Below are positions 1 to 12,466 of a DNA stretch of 64,000 nt, one piece after another. The stretch spans positions 1,388,001 to 1,452,000 of the forward strand of contig CM073590.1 in NCBI GenBank assembly GCA_037074705.1. Direction: 5' to 3'. The first letter of the stretch is position 1. Every line of letters begins with the position of its first letter. The stretch is from Zhengitettix transpicula. Taxonomy: Eukaryota; Arthropoda; Insecta; Orthoptera; Tetrigidae. Under the pieces are notes generated by a model that made no database searches, was not told where the DNA came from, and was given only the letters and a program-made list of their open reading frames with translations. The position numbers were made by a program, and so were the translations under genes.

Positions 1-479
1 ACTTGTCGGCGGCGGATAAACTCCCGTGAAATTTCTTTTATTGTACATAACAAAAGATAATTATTACCTCGTGTGCTACTCACATTCATTCATTGTCACT
101 TCATTGTTCGTAAAAATAAATTTTGTTACAGACTTCCAAATCAATAGAACCTTTTTTCTAGCATGAGCGTACATACAAATTGCTATAAATATGAGGTTTG
201 AAAAGTGAGGTATGTTACTGAAAATATAATGGAGATCTGCAATTATTAAATTCCTTTATGTAACAGAAACAACCACGCTACTAAATTAAGACTTTTAGAA
301 ATCAAAACGTCCGAATTAAAAGTAAAAAATTGATAAATTGTGGTTATTTACCAGCAAACCCGTATGAATTCCACTCCAGAGTCAAATATTGTCAATTATT
401 TAACACAATAAAATGAACCACTAAATGATGACCAGTAACAAAAAAAAGGACTCTACTCACGGTCTCAGAATTAAATCTA
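1..479. other. AT-rich non-coding stretch
   Basis: No open frame, splice-flanked exon or recognisable repeat is visible. It may hold the decayed 5' part of the LINE that follows, but no reverse-transcriptase motif could be read here. Confidence 0.5.
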
Positions 480-1258
480 AAATTCGTCTCTTTTCTGACG
501 ATATTTTATTGTAAAATCAAGTGCGAAGACGATGTGAGGGCTCTACAGGGGGATCTAAGGAGTTTAGGAACGTAAGTGGAAAACAATGACATGAAGTTAA
601 ACCACGATAAATGTAAATTAGATCGAAGAAAGGATTCCATGCTGTTCGTTACAGATGGGCACAATACATCACGGGAGAAAAATTGAAAATATTTAGGAAT
701 TATTATCAAGGATAAATAGGAGACAAAAAATAAATTATGTTGTATGTAAAACATAGAAAGCATTATATTTTTTTGAAGAGGATACTGAGGAAAGCTAGCA
801 GTAATTCCCGTGAGTTGGTGGCTTTCACCTCTCTGGTTCGTATAATTTTGGAATTCTATTCTATTTGTTGGGATCCCTATGGTTCTTTGAAAATAAAGTC
901 TCTTGAGAGAATACAAAATGTTACGGCAAAATTTGTAACTAGGGGCAACACTGAAGGTAATGTGGCGAAATGGGGCCATTAAAGTACCGGAGAGAACAGG
1001 CGAGAATATGCGCCGTTTTCAAGGCTTGGAGAGGAGATCCAGACCGGGCACAAATAAACGTGATGTTACTTGTCCCGACCAACACGGAGCGGAATGACCA
1101 CTACAGGAAAATTCGTTCTAGAGGGAAACACATGTGGACAAATTCTTATTTGTAACTAGAAGTAAAGAAAGCTGGTACAGTGTCCCTGCAGCACTCCTGC
1201 AGAATTTATCCAAGTGAGAGTTGGCTTGTCCAAAGCAGTTGTAAATAAATTCTAAATT
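480..1258 (+). mobile_element. CR1/Jockey-like LINE, 3' end (degenerate reverse transcriptase)
   Basis: This is the carboxy-terminal half of a non-LTR retrotransposon reverse transcriptase. The catalytic box reads FSDDILL at 491-511. A different frame then gives pieces like 'LRSLGTW..NN.MKLN..KCKL', the usual spacing after the box. The open frame at 737-982 holds the thumb/C-terminal signature LEFYSICWDPYG and LERIQNVTAKFV. The next frame, 970-1155, continues with PLKYRREQARICAVFKAWRG. Stops and frame changes between blocks show it is a dead 5'-truncated copy. Downstream of 1155 is a short 3' UTR ending in CAAAGCAGTTGTAAATAAA. A near match to that ending occurs in the duplicated unit at 26.1-26.7 kb. 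Family assignment between CR1 and Jockey is uncertain; non-LTR identity is well supported. Confidence 0.75.
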
Positions 1259-1844
1259 ACCTCTGTTTGCACGTGTTTCGTTTCCTTGAATCTAGGATTC
1301 TCAAAGTTTACGGTAAATCGATTAATAGTAGATATGCTTGAATACAATGTTTTATTTCATTCCAATTATAACCACTAATCTCTTCATTTACTATACAACA
1401 TTACGACTAAAACCGTAAAAAGAAAAAATGTATTATTTCATAAATAATTAATTGAAACTAAAAAATCAACTATCAAAATCAACAGAACTTTGCAAAAACG
1501 GCAATGTTATAGTATTGACGTAGAAAATAGTTGTAGTTGAATTGATTCAATTGAAAGCCAAAACAAGTATTCGTTCAATATATAAGAAATTCTAAAAAAT
1601 TCCGTGAAAAAATAAGTCACTTCTGTTGTTTGAAAGATAATTTAATTGAAAAGTACAAAAGAAAAACAGAAATTTGGTGTGGAAGAAAACTTTCCTACGA
1701 GGATATAATCACGTACGATTAACAAGAAATAGGCGTAGATGAGGCCAAGCTAAGACACAAAAGTGACTGCCATCCTGATGAAACTACAACACAGTTCCAG
1801 AAGTCAAAGAAACAATAAGGTTAAGAAAACAGTGATCAGAAACT
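1259..1844. other. AT-rich non-coding stretch
   Basis: No gene, repeat unit or structured element recognised. Confidence 0.5.
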
Positions 1845-2112
1845 TTTGCGAGCCCCTCTCCCACCATCGAAAAGGCGTGGGACAAGTACCAAGTGCCCGA
1901 CCTACCTGATACAGTTTTTCGAGTGGTTGTGCTGCACCACTTTTAGGCGAATGTCGGGTAGGATCCTGAAACCACAGCCCAGGGGCCGTAGTTAACCCTT
2001 GGATACCTTTCTCTACCCTTCCGCATATCCTCTTCCAAATCCCTTCCTATGCTGTTAAACTGGAGTTGCCACAACGTGGATTACCCTAGTGTTGTCTGTT
2101 AGTCTAAAAATA
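1845..2112 (-). repeat. Repeat A copy 1 (partial, reverse)
   Basis: GC-rich interspersed repeat. In its forward sense it starts CTACATGAGGGTAATCCAC, then has GGATGCGGAAGGGTAGAGG, TTAACTAGGGCC, GGATCCTACCCGGCATTCGCC, GGTAGGTCGGGCATTG and TGTCCCACGCC. This copy is reverse and truncated at the TCCCACGCC/GGGAGAGG part. At least twelve copies occur in the window. I cannot assign the family to a known class: no reverse-transcriptase or transposase motif, A/B box or clear terminal inverted repeat is visible. Confidence 0.75.
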
Positions 2113-2254
2113 AAAATTAAATTCGTAATATAATTCTGTGTGACAGATATGAAAGTGATAAACGCTCGCACTTGGAACCTTCTGAGAGTCTCTGCGAGAA
2201 ACAATTGCGGTAATGTTTTCTCTCTCGACTATGAATTAAGGTTCCCATATTTTG

Positions 2255-2565
2255 AGACACCTCTTGAAAGTTGTGTGTTCTGGGGTCACAGGCGTTGGAT
2301 GTACGGCAAGAGTTGTCCTTCCTTTTCTATTGGAACAGTCAAATCCCGTTCCAGTGAGTGGAAGGGCGAGTGACAAGTACTAGATACCGACCTACCTAAT
2401 GCAGGTTTTACCCTGCATCACTTTTAGGCGAAAACTAGTTAGGATACTTAAACTAATGCCCTAGCTCACCATTTGCTTTCTTGCCATCTCTTCTAAATAC
2501 ACTTTTTGTATCCCTTTCTGTGCTCCGTAAAGGAAAAGTCCATAACCTAGACTATACTCAGGCCG
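2255..2565 (-). repeat. Repeat A copy 2 (degenerate, reverse)
   Basis: A second reverse copy just 140 bp from copy 1, extending further into the 3' part (GTCTGTGACCCCGAAACATAC-like section at 2270-2300). It is more diverged and carries small gaps. The adjacency suggests independent insertions or a broken tandem pair. Confidence 0.65.
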
Positions 2566-3145
2566 CCCGTTCCTGTTCATAAAAAGTGACCAATAGAGAC
2601 TCGTGTTTTAGACTCTAAATTATTTTGAAAGTTATATTTGGATTTTTTCGGATCTGTATTGTACATGTCTTTACAATAAGAACGTGAAACTGAATTCTGG
2701 GATTGGTAAACTGGGTGAAAATTATATTACTTGAAATCCCGCTTTCAAATCCCTTTTTACGCTATTGAAGGTGAGAAACCATCTCGTTGCTGCCACTATT
2801 AAAAGAATAGTTTCTCGTTTAAATTTAAGTCCATGTATGTACTACGGTGATTTTAAGCATATCTAATCATTTAGTTATCGAACAAAATGATTCGTTTCTG
2901 ATGTGAAGTTAGGTATTTACAAAATTATATAATGTGACAAAACCAACCGTATCGATAGAATGCTTGCAACGTAAAGGTAAAAATAAATGATACTAGCAAA
3001 TATGTGTGAATATTTATTTTGTAATTATTGCGTAATCATTACCTGAGTTAAAATATTGTCTGTATTTGCCCGTGGCTAAGAGAACGCAGTCAGACAATCA
3101 TTAGTAATTGAAGCACTCAGATCCCACGGTGTTGGGAAACCGGCC

Positions 3146-3251
3146 CATGTTAATTGTTAATTTGTAGTTGACTTCACCACCTACACACCTAGTCGTGGCA
3201 TGTTAATTGTTAATTTGTAGTAGAGTTCACCGCCTACACACCTAGCCGTGG
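3146..3251. repeat. 53-bp tandem duplication (2 units)
   Basis: Units 3146-3198 and 3199-3251 both begin CATGTTAATTGTTAATTTGT and end CACACCTAGYCGTGG. They differ at only a few positions. There is no coding context. Confidence 0.85.
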
Positions 3252-5856
3252 CATAACCTACCTGCAACAGATTCATGCAACGTATCCCTGAATTTGGCAT
3301 TCATATTATACGGTTGAATTTCAAATATACATAATACATAAGGATTAATGTTATAAACACTTTTTCCTGTATATAATATGTTCTATTTAGGCGCAAGGAA
3401 TAAAATTAGAAGAGTTATAGAAAATAGTGAATCTATGTTACGATTGACCAATGTTCTTTCTTGTTGGCAGTCATAATAAATGCTTTTAAATCGGGTCTGA
3501 AAATACCAGACAGGGGCGGGCAGAGGACATTAGAGAGGCTGGAAGAAAGCCATTAGCATTGGCACAGATTCAATCGGTTCACTCTCATCGGAAGCATGCA
3601 TGGAATTGCATGTTATGCACTATTTATGAATCTGTAAGCGTGCCAACGACCAGAAATAATTTATATCTGTCCATACAAAAATATGGAAAATCCAACATTC
3701 AGAATATTTGAAATTATAATTCTAAACTAAGAGTATAAATGCATGTGATATGTCGAAACGTAATCAATTATTTGCTCGCTTATGTCATTTCAGAACTTAA
3801 GATGGGCTCACAACGAAGCAATATTTATTTACAATTTTACATTTCCAATTGAAATTTGCCTGTTGGTTCATACCTTTACATTTTCTTCCATTTGTTTTTA
3901 CCACCAAACAGGTTTAGGAAACGAAACTTCGAATGGATTTTCAATCCCCGAAGTGATGTGTGGACGAAGGAATGACTTTTGTTCGTAATATGAATACGAA
4001 TCTCTTATAAATAAAATAAAATTAGGCCAATTTAATTTTAACAAGAAATGCAAATAATAAAAACATTAATTTTTAACCATATCAAAAACAATAATATGGG
4101 ATTAATTCAAATTGTTTTCTTCTGTAAAGCAAACAAATTAAGGTTTCATAAGACACTTTTATATTTGAGGAACCTTCTGACGACTCTGTATAACTACGTT
4201 ATATCATTTCATCGAAGTATATAGAACATATTTCTATTAAAAAATCGGACAAGGTAGACGCGACAGACAGTAACTAACTTCACAACGCTTTCAGATCACC
4301 TAATGCATAAAACGAAAAATTATATTGGAATTACTCCATTGTAAGCAATATATGGACAAAAGTACTATTTCATTTGTATGGATCACTTTATTATATATAT
4401 ATATATATATATCTAATGTTCTTAAACTTTATTAAAAATAGAATATAATTAATATTTTCGTTGGTTTCTTTCGTGGTAACAATTACTGCAACGGTAATGT
4501 TACATATATAATTAAATGATTTTGAATACTAGAAATGAAAATTTAATTTTGTTTTTCTCATTCGATTGATTATTAAAACAATTTAGAGTTAATTTTTATT
4601 TATTTACATTAAAGACAGAATTTCTGGAATTACACTTATGTCACGTTTTAATACTCACGTTAAAATCCTCATGGTTTTTTAAACTATTTTTTATACGCGC
4701 CACAGTGAGTATAAAATTTGGCGTGTCTTCATCATTCAATTATTAGAATCAATTAGAAATTCATTCTAATTCGTACGATAAACTGTCATAGGCGTTTAAA
4801 TAATTTTTGAAACTAATCTTTAAATAAAACAACAAGATCCCGTGTTGGTTTCTTATATAAATGTTATTTAATTACATGAATAAGTAATTTATGTTAATAT
4901 TGTATTACTTAATCTAATTGTCCGATGCATAACGAGAAAAATTAAATACGTTAAAATAAATATTCTGTTGATATTAAGAGTAAGTTATGAAATTACGAGA
5001 AAATAGTGGTTCTTTACTGGTATTTTTCAATAATCAAGGAAAAAAACAGTATCTGATCCGCCTGTTATATGCCAGGCACGTTACGAGCTCCGCTCATTAC
5101 GCTGCCAATAACATTTGGCAATACGTGGTTGGAATTCCACTTATTTTTTCGTTTGAACTGTTTCTTTTATTCTGCATGTCTTGTATGTGAATAAATTGTA
5201 TTTTCACATTAAAAGTTGGCCTCCATTACGAGAAACAATGAATTTTCTTTGCTCTCTGAACATACAATTATTTTGATCCATTATTTTGAGTATTTCTCCG
5301 GAATTTTTTATTCTTTGAAATACTTTTTATCCAACAATTTTAGATGTGATATACTTATTTCCCATACCAAAAAACTGATAGAAAGCAGACCAATGTGATC
5401 TCTGATTCTGTAGGTTACTTTTCTTATTTAAATAATATCATTTTTTACTTTATCACATGAAAATATTTGACTAAATCTGACGTTGCTAACATTTGAAAGC
5501 CTTCTAAATTTACTTAAATCCCCACTATAATGGTTTCATAAAATTTAAATCACGGATAGTCTGTTAATGAAATTCTTTTAATATTTTGACTTCAAGATCA
5601 TTCGAATAATTAGCTATATGGCAGGTTCTCAGTCTTGTTGTTTTATAGGAAAAAAATATTTATATTAGGCTTTGATTTAAATTTATACTTCATTTAAATA
5701 TTTAAACATAACACGAAATTATGTCAATTATGTTCTTTAGTATTAGTAGTAGTAGAAATTAACTTCTGGCAGCATCATATAGTATGAACGTAACTAAATG
5801 TTATTGGCACTAGAATTATTGATTCATTTAATTTCAGTAATCTCTCTATTTTTAAA
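3252..5856. other. AT-rich intergenic or intronic stretch with a (TA)n run
   Basis: Short accidental open frames only; none has splice sites or family motifs. A (TA)n microsatellite lies at about 4392-4412. A GC-balanced patch near 3510-3610 contains short palindromic words (GCATGCATGG / CATGTTATGCAC) of unknown meaning. Confidence 0.5.
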
Positions 5857-6478
5857 AATTAATGTCTGTTTGTCTGTCTGTGTGTGTCCGTTATGCGATC
5901 CTAAACCATTCATCCGATTACGGTGAAACTTTGGTGAGTTGTTTTGCGCACGTACGCTAAGGTACGTCGAAGTGTTAGGCAGTTCGCAAGGGGTAACGGG
6001 GTTAAACTGAAAAACGGCCAAAATTAGCGTCGATTACTTTTCTGGGTTGATGTGATTAATAGTTTCTATTTAGTTTGTATTGTAAAATTTCACCCCTTTA
6101 AAGTACCAATAAGGGAGGGAGTGGAGGAGCGTTCCATAAAAATAACGCGAAACAATGTAGATTGGTGTAAAATTCAGGGTTATTGATTTCACGGAGTTTA
6201 ATTCTGATATAAGTTATATTTTAGCATCTAAATGTAGTGGTGGGGGATGATGTAGTAGGAGAGTTTCCGAATAACATCACTCAACGTCGTGGTATATTTG
6301 GAGTTGGATGCCGAGGGGTTAGGTCGGGGAGGGGAATGTAAGTGGGTAAATTTTCCTAACATTGGAGCTATTGATGCTGGTTAAATGAAATGTTTACTAA
6401 GTAGTTAGTGTAGAATAAATTCCTACTCCTGTTTAATTTAAATACATACACGTTCAACGGCAGACACTCATCTAGTAT
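5857..6478 (-). repeat. Repeat B copy (RTE/SINE-like, reverse)
   Basis: Reverse copy of an interspersed family. Read on the minus strand it begins near 6478 (ctagatgagtgtctgcc) and passes the block TCCCCGACCTAACCCCTCGG (~6311-6342 on +). It ends near 5860 in a CAGACAGACAAACAGACATT tail, preceded by a 'CGGATGAATGGTTTAGGATCG' type block. The same internal blocks occur in order at 24654-25776 and, partially, at 63820-64000. A tail of short repeats and the lack of terminal inverted repeats fit a target-primed (RTE-type LINE/SINE) element, but no coding motif is present. Confidence 0.6.
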
Positions 6479-6584
6479 GTAATATTTCAATAGAAATAAT
6501 TTCATAATGGGTGAGCTGTAAATCTTGACGAATTTTAATTATGAACTAAAGAAAGAAATTAAATATACTCTTACAGAACCCTGA

Positions 6585-6650
6585 CTCAATGAGGGTAGCC
6601 CAGACCGTCTGCGTCCTAACCAGAGGTCCTGGGTTGGTTCTTTTGAGTGT
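6585..6650 (+). repeat. tRNA-like relic (tRNA-derived SINE head?)
   Basis: GGGTAGCCCAGACCGTCTG resembles a tRNA D-arm/A box (TAGCNCAGNNGG), followed by GCGTCCTAACCAGAGG (anticodon-arm-like) and GGTCCTGGGTTGGTTC (T-arm/B-box-like, with GGTTGG in place of GGTTCG). No paired acceptor stem could be found, so this is not a functional tRNA. A decayed tRNA-derived SINE head is the best reading. Confidence 0.35.
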
Positions 6651-7149
6651 TTTCCATAATTATTCAAAGTTTCGTAATAGTTAAAAAACATACATAGTAA
6701 AACTCATTATGCTAAATATCGCTTATTACCAAACTCAACTATTTTCTTCAAGAGAATTGCCATTGCATTATCACTTCAACATGACTCTCGTAAAGTAACG
6801 TATATAAAATTGTAACAAAATAGTCAAATATATATAAATAGTCACAAAAATGTATTGTAGAGATCAACAATTTGTAATGTAAGTTTTATTTAAGAATTTT
6901 TCTTTAATATTATTGTCGGTGTAATTATTGATCCCAGAGCACTGTTTTGCGCAATAATGCAGAGACTGAAAATGTTTGTACGCTATTATTGTCGGAAAAG
7001 CGCATGTAATACGCACAGAACTTGGGCGGAAACATTCAGAGTGGTTTTGGAGCCTGACCAGGATGCTCTTGGCGAAGGTGTGTGTTGGTTATGAAATACG
7101 AGTCTGCTTGGGAGTGAAATGAATCGTGTCTTTGAACTTAAACCGATCT

Positions 7150-7530
7150 AAATAAATAGGCCGACGTAAAGTTTGTGATCAGTTGTTAGAAAGGTGCCGG
7201 AATTTTGTGAAGTGAAACTATATTGCAATCAGTGTTATTGCCTGTTAATTAAATATTTTCTTCAAAATAAAATAACTGCGGAGAGAACAATACAGTACCA
7301 GAGCAACTCTAAATAAAAATGGTATGTAGAAACTTTATTTTGTATACCGTTATGTAAATATAATTTACCGTTAGATTTCTGTAGGTTTTTTGTTAGATTA
7401 TTTTATACAATTTTGTTATTGCAAATTTAATTTGTATATTTCCTTTTGTGTCTTGTGTTGCAAATTGAAAATCACTATAATTTATTAGAGGCCCTGAAAG
7501 TGGCCCTGAAGTTTTGAGTCTCATTTAAGG
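7150..7530 (+). repeat. AT-rich dispersed module (possible LTR-retroelement leader relic)
   Basis: It holds ATGGTATGTAGAAAC followed by CGTTAGATTTCTGTAGG and, about 120 bp later, GAGGCCCTGAAAGTGGCCCTGAA after shortening. The same ordered landmarks (GGTAA/GGTATG, CGTCAGATTTC, GGCCC..GACCCTGA) recur at 14996-15200 and 53215-53435. Function unknown. Confidence 0.35.
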
Positions 7531-7741
7531 AAATTTTTTAAATACATAAAAAAGTACAAAGTTTAAAGAAAATTGAAATAGTAATAAATTATCTTTTGTA
7601 TGTTTTTAAAATTTTGTTTAAATTCAAGACAAAATCCTGTTAACTTTGTTCCTTTTAAAAGTTCTAATACCACATAATTTGGCACAATCTGTTGGCTTTA
7701 TTCGCCCAACGTGGAGCTTGTTCATTGATAATAATGGACAT

Positions 7742-7745
<4 letters not shown>

Positions 7746-7794
<49 letters not shown>
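7746..7794. repeat. (TA)n microsatellite
   Basis: About 24 uninterrupted TA dinucleotides. Confidence 0.95.
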
Positions 7795-7795
<1 letters not shown>

Positions 7796-9197
7796 TGTGT
7801 TTTATGACTCATTCAACATTTTTTAGACTAATTATTTCGGAACTATTAATAAATTCAGTAAAATCTATTGAGGTAGAAGGTATTTCACCTACATTTTGAA
7901 ATAGATTATAAATTTCATATTCCTTGTGTATTCAGGAATACAGTTTATATTTTTGTCAACGGTGCAGAGACACTATACAGCTTTCATAAAGATTTAAGAA
8001 ATTGATTTGCTCTTGTTACCAATTTTTTTCTAGTTCTGTGTTCGTAATATCCTCCGTTCATTAAAAATAGATTTATATTACGTTTCACAAACCTTAAAAG
8101 TTATAAAATCTGACTAAAGGATATGTCAAATATAAGTATTTTAAACAAATATTTACAGTGTTCCCTATTACCTACACCGCAAATAACGTGTGGACTGTCT
8201 GTTGAAGTTACGATCGTATTTCTACAACCCGGCTACGAGGAACGTTCTGCAGTACATATCATAGTGGAAATTGCCATAATAAACCATTTTCGCGGCGTTG
8301 ATATCGACTTGCTGCATTAATAATTTTATGCAGCAGCAAGATGAATAAATTTGCCAAGGCGATATGACTATTTCACCTTGGATTATCGTCTGTATCCCAA
8401 GGCGGGTGATATGCGGATCTATGGTCAGGAACACAGGGTTTAATCACTGCGGATAAATGCCTTCTTTTTCTTTCAAACATATATAACATAATAAAATCGC
8501 AATGAATCTCTGTTGAAATGTGCATTCACGTGGAGAGAGTGCAGATCCTCATCAGAAACAATTACATTAGTGTAGTCGACATACAAAGAGATCATTAATA
8601 CACAAAATGAAAAATTAGACTCATTTAATGGATGTGTCACACCGTAACATAATACTTATTAGTCTGAAATGAAAGGTTTACTGTTTTGTCATTTTATGAA
8701 TTGTATAAATGTAGCTGAAGTGGAGAGAATGTTGTTAGTTTGATACCGTAATACTTATTAATACTGTACGAACGCAATGGATAAATCTGTGAATATTTAC
8801 ATTGCTTTGAATACAGCGAGATTTCGACATTACATAATTCCAAATATGTGCCTCTTTTTGTTTGAAAAACAGGCATAATTTTAACACATGTATGTAATGC
8901 TTGTTGAATAATAATTTTTACAATCAAGCTGGCTCATTGTATTTATAAAATATTTCAAAATGATAATAAACATATTTATTCTACTATGCAAAGATTAAAA
9001 TAATTCGTGCAGGATGTTACTATTTTTCTATCATTCTCCGGGTCAAATTTAACGCTCGTCCTTCCACTGCATTCATTACCGTTATAGTAACAAATATCTG
9101 ATAGTGAAAGTTAGATCGGTTTTCGTGATACTGAACTTTTCGACTCAGCTTTTCTGTGATGTGTTCTATCTGGAGAACCAGAACATTTTTATTCCAG
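7795..9197. other. AT-rich non-coding stretch
   Basis: Overlapping short frames on both strands at 8123-8434 have no splice sites or family motifs. Nothing else recognised. Confidence 0.45.
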
Positions 9198-9977
9198 TAC
9201 TAGCTGGGTGCCCGGCGTTGCCCGAGATGTCATTTATCACTAACCCCCGATATGACTCCAATTTCGGCTTCTTTTGCGCAATTTTTATGTAACGCTACTC
9301 GAACCCTAATCATTATAATTAACTCTGAAAAATATTTCTTCAACGCAAATATCTGCCGTGTTTGCATGTTCCAAAATTTGCACCCCGCTACCCCTCATCT
9401 GAGGGGTAAATGCCCATTTGAATGTTGTAACTAAACACAGTGACTTCCATAACCTTTGATTTGACTCCAATCTCGGTTGTATTCGCGTTATCTTACTGTA
9501 TAGCATCTCCACCCCAAACCCGAAGGGTGTCCTTTTCACAGGGCGTAGGGGATGAAAATTGTATTCAGATAACATTGGTTGAAACACTATCAATATCTAT
9601 GACCCCTAAAAATATTTATCCGACTCAAATATCGGCTGTTTTAGTACGTTTAAATATTTCCACCCCCGCTTCTGGGGGTGGAAGACGCGTCTCACCCCGA
9701 CAGTGTTTGTTTCCTGGTCGCAAAGAACACGTGTACGAAATTTGGTGAAAATTTCTCGACTGGTGTAGATTTGTATTTTATTTAGAAAACGTTTGTATGG
9801 GAAATAGAAAAGGGCTGTTTTTAGGGTTTTCCCGGAAATTATTCGATTTTTTCTCGCCTTTTAAACCTTCCCTAGACCTCCACGAACATTTCAAGACTAA
9901 GATAAGATAAATCCGTTCAGCCGTTCTCGAGTTTTAGTGAGACTAACGAACAGCAATTCATTTTTATATATATAGAT
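9198..9977 (+). repeat. Repeat B copy with both ends (RTE/SINE-like)
   Basis: It starts CTAGCTGGGTGCCCGGCGTT and finishes TTCATTTTTATATATATAG. This end pattern is common in RTE-related insect repeats. Inside are GATTTGACTCCAATCTCGG, CCCCAAACCCGAAGGGTG, CCCCTAAAAATATTTATCCG, the MluI-site block GACGCGTCTCACCCC and ACACGTGTACGAAATTTGG. The section CAGCCGTTCTCGAGTTTTAG near 9918-9940 precedes the tail. No transposase or reverse-transcriptase frame survives, so it is a non-autonomous or deeply truncated copy. Confidence 0.65.
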
Positions 9978-10757
9978 TCATCCCGAAATATATTTAATTG
10001 ACGAAAAAACAGCCGGTCAACTCATCCCAACCCAGCCGATACCCGCGCGTTGTCCAGATTGTCATAAATAAATTCAGCGACATCCATTACCTTCGATTTG
10101 ACTCGAATCTCGGTTGTTTTCTCGTTATTTTCAAGGAAATCCCCTCCAGCCCCACCCCTATCATGCCTACAAACAACATCGGTAGAAATACTATCTACGT
10201 CAACGGTCCCGGCATTTATTTATTCCACTCTAATATCGATGATTTAACATGTTAGAGAAAATTTCCATCCCATCCACTCCCGCCCCTTGGGGCTAAATGG
10301 CCAATTTGATGCTATAATTGAACTGGATGATATCCATAACCTTGGATTTGACTCCAATCTCGGTTTTATTCGCATTATGTTATTGCAGCGTTCCTCCACC
10401 CAACACCTAAAAGTGCTCTACTGATAATCCCGACCCGCTTCTGGGGGTGGTAGACGCGTCTCACCCCAACAGTCGGTAGAAACACTATTAATATCTGTGA
10501 CCCCTAAAAATATTTATCCGACTGAAATATAGACTGTTTTAGCATGTTTAAATATATCAACCCCCGTCCACCCCCGCTTCTGTGGGTGGTAGACGCGTCT
10601 CACCACGACAGTGTTTGTTTCCTGGTGGCAAAGAACACGTGTACGAAATTTGGTGAAATTTTCTCCAGCGGTGTAGATTTGTATAACGAACATACAAATA
10701 TACAAACAAACAAATATACAAACATACATACATACACTCTTTTTTTTTATAAGATTA
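9978..10757 (+). repeat. Repeat B copy, second subtype
   Basis: Directly abuts the previous copy. It repeats the internal blocks (GATTTGACTCCAATCTCGG at ~10350, GACGCGT at 10453 and 10592, GTGTACGAAATTTGGTG at ~10640). It ends in a CATACAAA-type microsatellite and CACTC(T)nATAAGATT instead of the ATATATAG tail, so it marks a subtype. The 10453 and 10592 marker copies suggest an internal partial duplication. Confidence 0.6.
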
Positions 10758-11135
10758 AGTTTAATAATTATTTATATTAAGCCCTTTCGTTCTGGTAAAA
10801 TAGGAATTATTAATGGATTGATTTATATGGTTTAGGATTTTGAGAACAATTGTTCTAATAATGTAGATTACGTGGATAATATTTTCATTGAAGTTGTGGT
10901 AAATTAAATTATAAACTACGTTAGCATGTAGAGTTTTTGTTACATGTATTTGTCCGTGATTATTTGTTGCTTTATTTCTTCTCAATAATACAACTTAAAT
11001 TACGGAATAAATGTAAAATTATGTTTATAACAATTTATAATATAAAATCTTTTTAAAAGAGTATAAAAAGCAATGGTTCTGAAACACTTTTATTTTAGAT
11101 TAAACGTCGTTATTAATGGAAACAACATAGGTTAA
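10758..11135. other. AT-rich spacer between repeat B copies
   Basis: Nothing recognised. The short minus-strand frame here has no family features. Confidence 0.4.
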
Positions 11136-11541
11136 AATAGTATGAACAACACCACCCCTAAATCTGCTACTTTCTCGTGGTGGAAAGGGTTGAAATTTTA
11201 CTCATATCACATCGGTAGAAACACTATCAATCTAGTTTACCCATAAACACAACATTTTGGCAGTTTTCGAATATTAGACAATTCTCACCCCCAGCCCTAA
11301 GCAAGCTCATTACTAATGTCTAAAAGGATTTATATTTTCAACAACATCCGTTGAAATAGTATTCACGTAATTCTCCTCCAAGAACGCGCAAGAACTGACT
11401 ATTTATTTTCCCTTCCAACCCCCACCCTTTCGGGTTAAATGGGCAATTAAAAATATTTATCCGAAGTAAACTCACTGACATCCATAACCTTCGATTTGAC
11501 TCCAAACTCGGTTGTATTCGCGTTATTTTTCTGTAAAGCAA

Positions 11542-12384
11542 CTCTACCCCAAACCCTAAGGGTGCCCTTTTCCCAGGGCGTAGGAGATGAATATTATATT
11601 CAGATAACATCGGTAGAAACACAATCAATATCTTTGACCCCAAAAATATTTGTCCAAATCTAATACCTGCTGTTTTAGCATGTTTAAGTATTTAAACCCC
11701 CGTCCACCCCCGCTTCTGGGGTTGGTAGACGCGTCACACCCCAACAGTGTTGTTTTCCTGGTCGCAAAGAACCCGTGTACGAAATTTGGTGAAATTTGCT
11801 CCAGCGGTGTAGATTTGTATTCTCCACCCCAAACGCTAGGGGTGCTCTTTCCCCAGGGTGTAGAGGTTGAAAATTATATTCAGATATCATCAGTGGAAAG
11901 ACTATAAATATCTTTGACCCCTAAAAATATTTATCCGACTGAAATATCGACTGTTTTAGCATGTTTAAATATTTCCACCCCCGTCCACCCCCGCTGCTGG
12001 GGTTGGTAGACGCGTCTCACCCCGACAGTGTTGTTTTCCTGGTCGCAAAGAACACGTGTACGAAATTTGGTGAAATTTGATCCACCGGTATAGATTTGTA
12101 TTCTCTACCCCAAACCCTAAGGGTGCCCTTTTCCCAGGGTGTAGGGGATGAAAATTATATTCAGAAAACATCGGTAGAAACACCATAAATATCTTGGACC
12201 CCTAAAAATTATTATCCGACTAAAATATCGGCTGTTTTAGCATGTTTAAATATTTCAACCCCCGTGCAACCCCGCTTCTGAGGGTGGTAGACATGTCTCA
12301 CCCCGACAGTGTTTGTTTCCTGGTCGTAAAGAACACGTGTACGAAATTTGGTGAAATTTGCTCTACCGGTGTAGATTTGTATAA
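11542..12384 (+). repeat. Tandem array, three units of ~281 bp
   Basis: Units start at about 11542, 11822 and 12103 with CTCYACCCCAAACSCTA(A/G)GG. The marker GACGCGT (GACATGT in unit 3) lies at 11728, 12009 and 12290, spaced exactly 281 and 281 bp. CCCCTAAAAATATTTATCC and GTGTACGAAATTTGGTG recur at the same phase. Each unit ends GGTGTAGATTTGTAT (or GGTATAG). The first two run straight into the next unit and the third runs into the microsatellite tail. This looks like internal amplification of the 3' domain of repeat B. Confidence 0.85.
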
Positions 12385-12466
12385 TGAACATACAAACATA
12401 CAAACATACAAACATACAAACATACAAACATACAAACATACAAACAAACATACAAACATACATACA
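12384..12466 (+). repeat. (CATACAAA)n microsatellite tail
   Basis: Imperfect ACATACAA repeats at the 3' end of repeat B. A shorter version lies at 10688-10737 after the previous copy. Confidence 0.85.

Noticed and set aside
7624..7812. Frame with a long alternating Tyr-Ile stretch
   Set aside because: It is a translation of the (TA)n microsatellite.
9306..9748. 95- and 102-codon frames on opposite strands
   Set aside because: Both fall in repeat B, and related frames recur in every copy without coding motifs.
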